This document shows positions 62,500-64,000 of a stretch of DNA of 64,000 bases, piece after piece. The stretch spans positions 1-64,000 of the forward strand of contig NZ_BQXH01000012.1 in the NCBI RefSeq assembly GCF_022836475.1, given 5' to 3'. Below the pieces are notes generated by a model, which worked only from the letters and a program-made list of their open reading frames with translations, made no database searches and had not been told where the DNA came from. The position numbers and the translations under genes were made by a program. This DNA comes from Ligilactobacillus pabuli. Lineage in GTDB: Bacteria > Bacillota > Bacilli > Lactobacillales > Lactobacillaceae. Position 1 is the first letter of the stretch. Every line of letters begins with the position of its first letter.

Positions 62500-64000
62500 T
62501 CACACATACACATTTTGTTTAACTGCAGCCGGCCGCTCCAAACTATCGAGCAGCTGCTGCTCAGACATATTCACAAAGCTCAGCGCGCCTTTAGACCGTG
62601 AAACTGCCGTGTAGGCCAGCTCGTAATTGCCGGTCTCGACCACGTAGACTTTATCGGCCCCGCTGCCTTGCGCCTTGTGGATCGTAATGGCGTAGGCCAA
62701 CAGTAAATCTTTCTTCGCTTTTTTGAGCGGTAACTTGTATTCATTCAAATCAGTTTTGACCTTGATCTCGCCCTGACTGCGCTCAGTCGGCAAAGACACG
62801 CCGGTCACCACACCAAACTCACTGTTAGTGTAGTTTTTACCAGCCCAGCCGTTTTCGTAAAAAACGACCTGCGCCCCGACGAAAAAGCCGCCGCGCCCCT
62901 TGTTGTTGTCAATCTCAAAGGGGACCACATTTTGCTTATCACGAGCCAGCACCTTGAAAAAGGCCTGGTTGATCTGAGCCACGTTGTAGTTGCGGTAGGC
63001 TAAGATCATGCACTCGCTGATATCGATGTGGTCTTTTTTGTAGCGCAGCATTTCCTTTAAGGTTTCATGGAAATACCGCGGCGCCCCACTGATTCCGTCC
63101 CAGCTTTTGGCCCGGCAGGTCGCAATAAAGTTCTTGGTCTGCGGGTCCTGGCAGCGGATGTTGTCCTGAAAGTAAAAGGCATGCCCCTTCTTTTGCAGGA
63201 GTTCCATCACGTTGCCCGCCACCGCAAGTGCCTCGGTATCGTTAGTCACAGGCGGTAACTGGCGGTCATCGCCCAAGAATAAGTAGCGCACCCCGTGGCC
63301 AAAAGTCTGCATCAATTTGACCAGGATGTCTTGGGTCACCATGGAAATTTCGTCGATGATGATCGTGTCGAAGTCGCCGTACTCATGGAAAAAGTCGCTG
63401 TCATCGAATCCATTATCGATGTCAAAGCCCAGCTTTTGGATCGTCTGAGCGTTGGTGAAGCCATTTAAGATCAGGTTGATCCGCGCCTTGTGCGTGGGGG
63501 CGAGGGCTAAAACTTTGCGCGTGTTAAAGATTTTGCCCAAAGTGTAGGTTTTCCCGCTGCCGCCGACACCAAGTAAAGCATCGACACGCCGGTCAGATTT
63601 TTTCAACCAGGCGATAAAGTGTTGCTGTTCGGCAGTCGGTTTGAAGGACCCAAAAGACTGTTTTAAATGGTGGACCGGGCAACCGTCTTCGGCCAGCAGT
63701 TCGCGTAAATAGCGTTCCCCCGCACATTTTTCGCGTAAGTGCAGGGTGTTGTTGCAGTTATCTGGGCAGATGTAACCAAAGTCGAGCAATAAGTCGAGGT
63801 TTGAGATCAAGTGACTTTGCGCCACCGGCATCGTTTCACCCAATGACTTCAACATAATTAAGTCGTCACAGCTTTGGAGGTGCTCTTGGGCCTTGTTGTC
63901 CAATAAGTCATATTCCAGTAAAATTTGTTCGATTTCTTCTTTGTCAAAGCTTGGCAGCAATAACAGTGAAAAGACCCGCGATTTTTCCCAACGCTGGGCA
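62500..64000 (-). CDS. RecD/Pif1-like ATP-dependent helicase, cut by the window edge
   Basis: Superfamily 1B helicase. The frame stays open to the window end (AQRWEKSRVFSLLLPSF upstream of the first possible start at 63960), so the N-terminus is outside. A cysteine-rich segment (CPDNCNNTLHLREKC, then GCPVHH) may bind zinc. Walker A GVGGSGKT, Walker B IIIDEISMV, then LGDDRQLPPV, and the C-terminal UvrD_C_2 part LLLAYAITIHKAQGSGADKVYVV and YTAVSRSKGAL. It could serve in recombination or come from a mobile element or phage; nothing else here decides. Confidence 0.85.
   Translation of the reverse strand, partial: AQRWEKSRVFSLLLLPSFDKEEIEQILLEYDLLDNKAQEHLQSCDDLIMLKSLGETMPVAQSHLISNLDLLLDFGYICPDNCNNTLHLREKCAGERYLRELLAEDGCPVHHLKQSFGSFKPTAEQQHFIAWLKKSDRRVDALLGVGGSGKTYTLGKIFNTRKVLALAPTHKARINLILNGFTNAQTIQKLGFDIDNGFDDSDFFHEYGDFDTIIIDEISMVTQDILVKLMQTFGHGVRYLFLGDDRQLPPVTNDTEALAVAGNVMELLQKKGHAFYFQDNIRCQDPQTKNFIATCRAKSWDGISGAPRYFHETLKEMLRYKKDHIDISECMILAYRNYNVAQINQAFFKVLARDKQNVVPFEIDNNKGRGGFFVGAQVVFYENGWAGKNYTNSEFGVVTGVSLPTERSQGEIKVKTDLNEYKLPLKKAKKDLLLAYAITIHKAQGSGADKVYVVETGNYELAYTAVSRSKGALSFVNMSEQQLLDSLERPAAVKQNVYV

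Noticed and set aside
1-64000. tRNA, rRNA and known riboswitches
   Set aside because: No cloverleaf, T-box or other recognised RNA was found by eye; a covariance-model search would be needed to exclude small RNAs.

Overview
The window looks like the chromosome of a low-to-moderate G+C lactic acid bacterium of the family Lactobacillaceae. The evidence is an Apf-type LysM cell-wall protein, a VanRS-like two-component system beside a D,D-carboxypeptidase, a UPF0397 ECF transporter, a choloylglycine-hydrolase family enzyme, and a partial respiratory chain (NDH-2, MenA, a polyprenyl diphosphate synthase and CydABCD) with no visible complete menaquinone pathway. Genus and species cannot be fixed from the sequence alone. 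No rRNA, tRNA, complete insertion sequence or CRISPR array was recognised.

Layout. 0.1-7.2 kb: envelope genes (lipoprotein, dacA, sensor kinase and regulator, a methyltransferase-like protein, a GT8 glycosyltransferase). 7.4-11.8 kb: an accessory block with a DUF3114-like gene followed by five tandem paralogues of a membrane-anchored protein, two of them broken; it resembles a polymorphic-toxin/immunity locus. 11.9-15.4 kb: an OpuC-type osmoprotectant transporter. 15.7-21.0 kb: aminotransferase, HesB-like protein, DyP peroxidase, an unknown protein and a metallo-hydrolase. 21.4-31.4 kb: the respiratory module. 32-41.8 kb: a flavin disulfide-reductase-like enzyme, an Ntn hydrolase, a GPH transporter, YagU, queG with a DUF4430 lipoprotein, a lipocalin-like protein, Apf, and a two-repeat orphan protein. 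41.9-49.4 kb: the ECF transporter, a HAD phosphatase, an iron alcohol dehydrogenase and a fumarate-reductase-type flavoprotein. 49.5-55.2 kb: an AT-rich island with two overlapping dynamin-like GTPases, best read as an Eleos (LeoBC-LeoA) defence locus, with decayed sequence beside it. 55.3-64 kb: lipoprotein, an SOS-controlled YolD-like gene, a small membrane ORF, argGH, deoC, a frameshifted TetR gene and a helicase cut by the window edge.

The most unusual structure is not a gene. Nine intergenic stretches carry tandem arrays with a 41- or 42-base period. Different arrays keep a similar spacing and loop, but the bases of the short inverted repeat in each unit change together (GGACC/GGTCC, ACTGGT/ACCAGT, AGGGCCA/TGGCCCT and so on), so pairing is kept while sequence is not. 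A second dispersed repeat of about 60-125 bases, recognisable by TAGTCGAGCT at one end and CTCTGTTTT at the other, lies in five more intergenic places. Both families avoid genes and account for most of the long non-coding gaps.

Most intact genes lie on the minus strand. Many operons end in clear rho-independent terminators. Promoters could be read with some confidence for dacA, cydA, the alcohol dehydrogenase, the yolD-like gene and argG.
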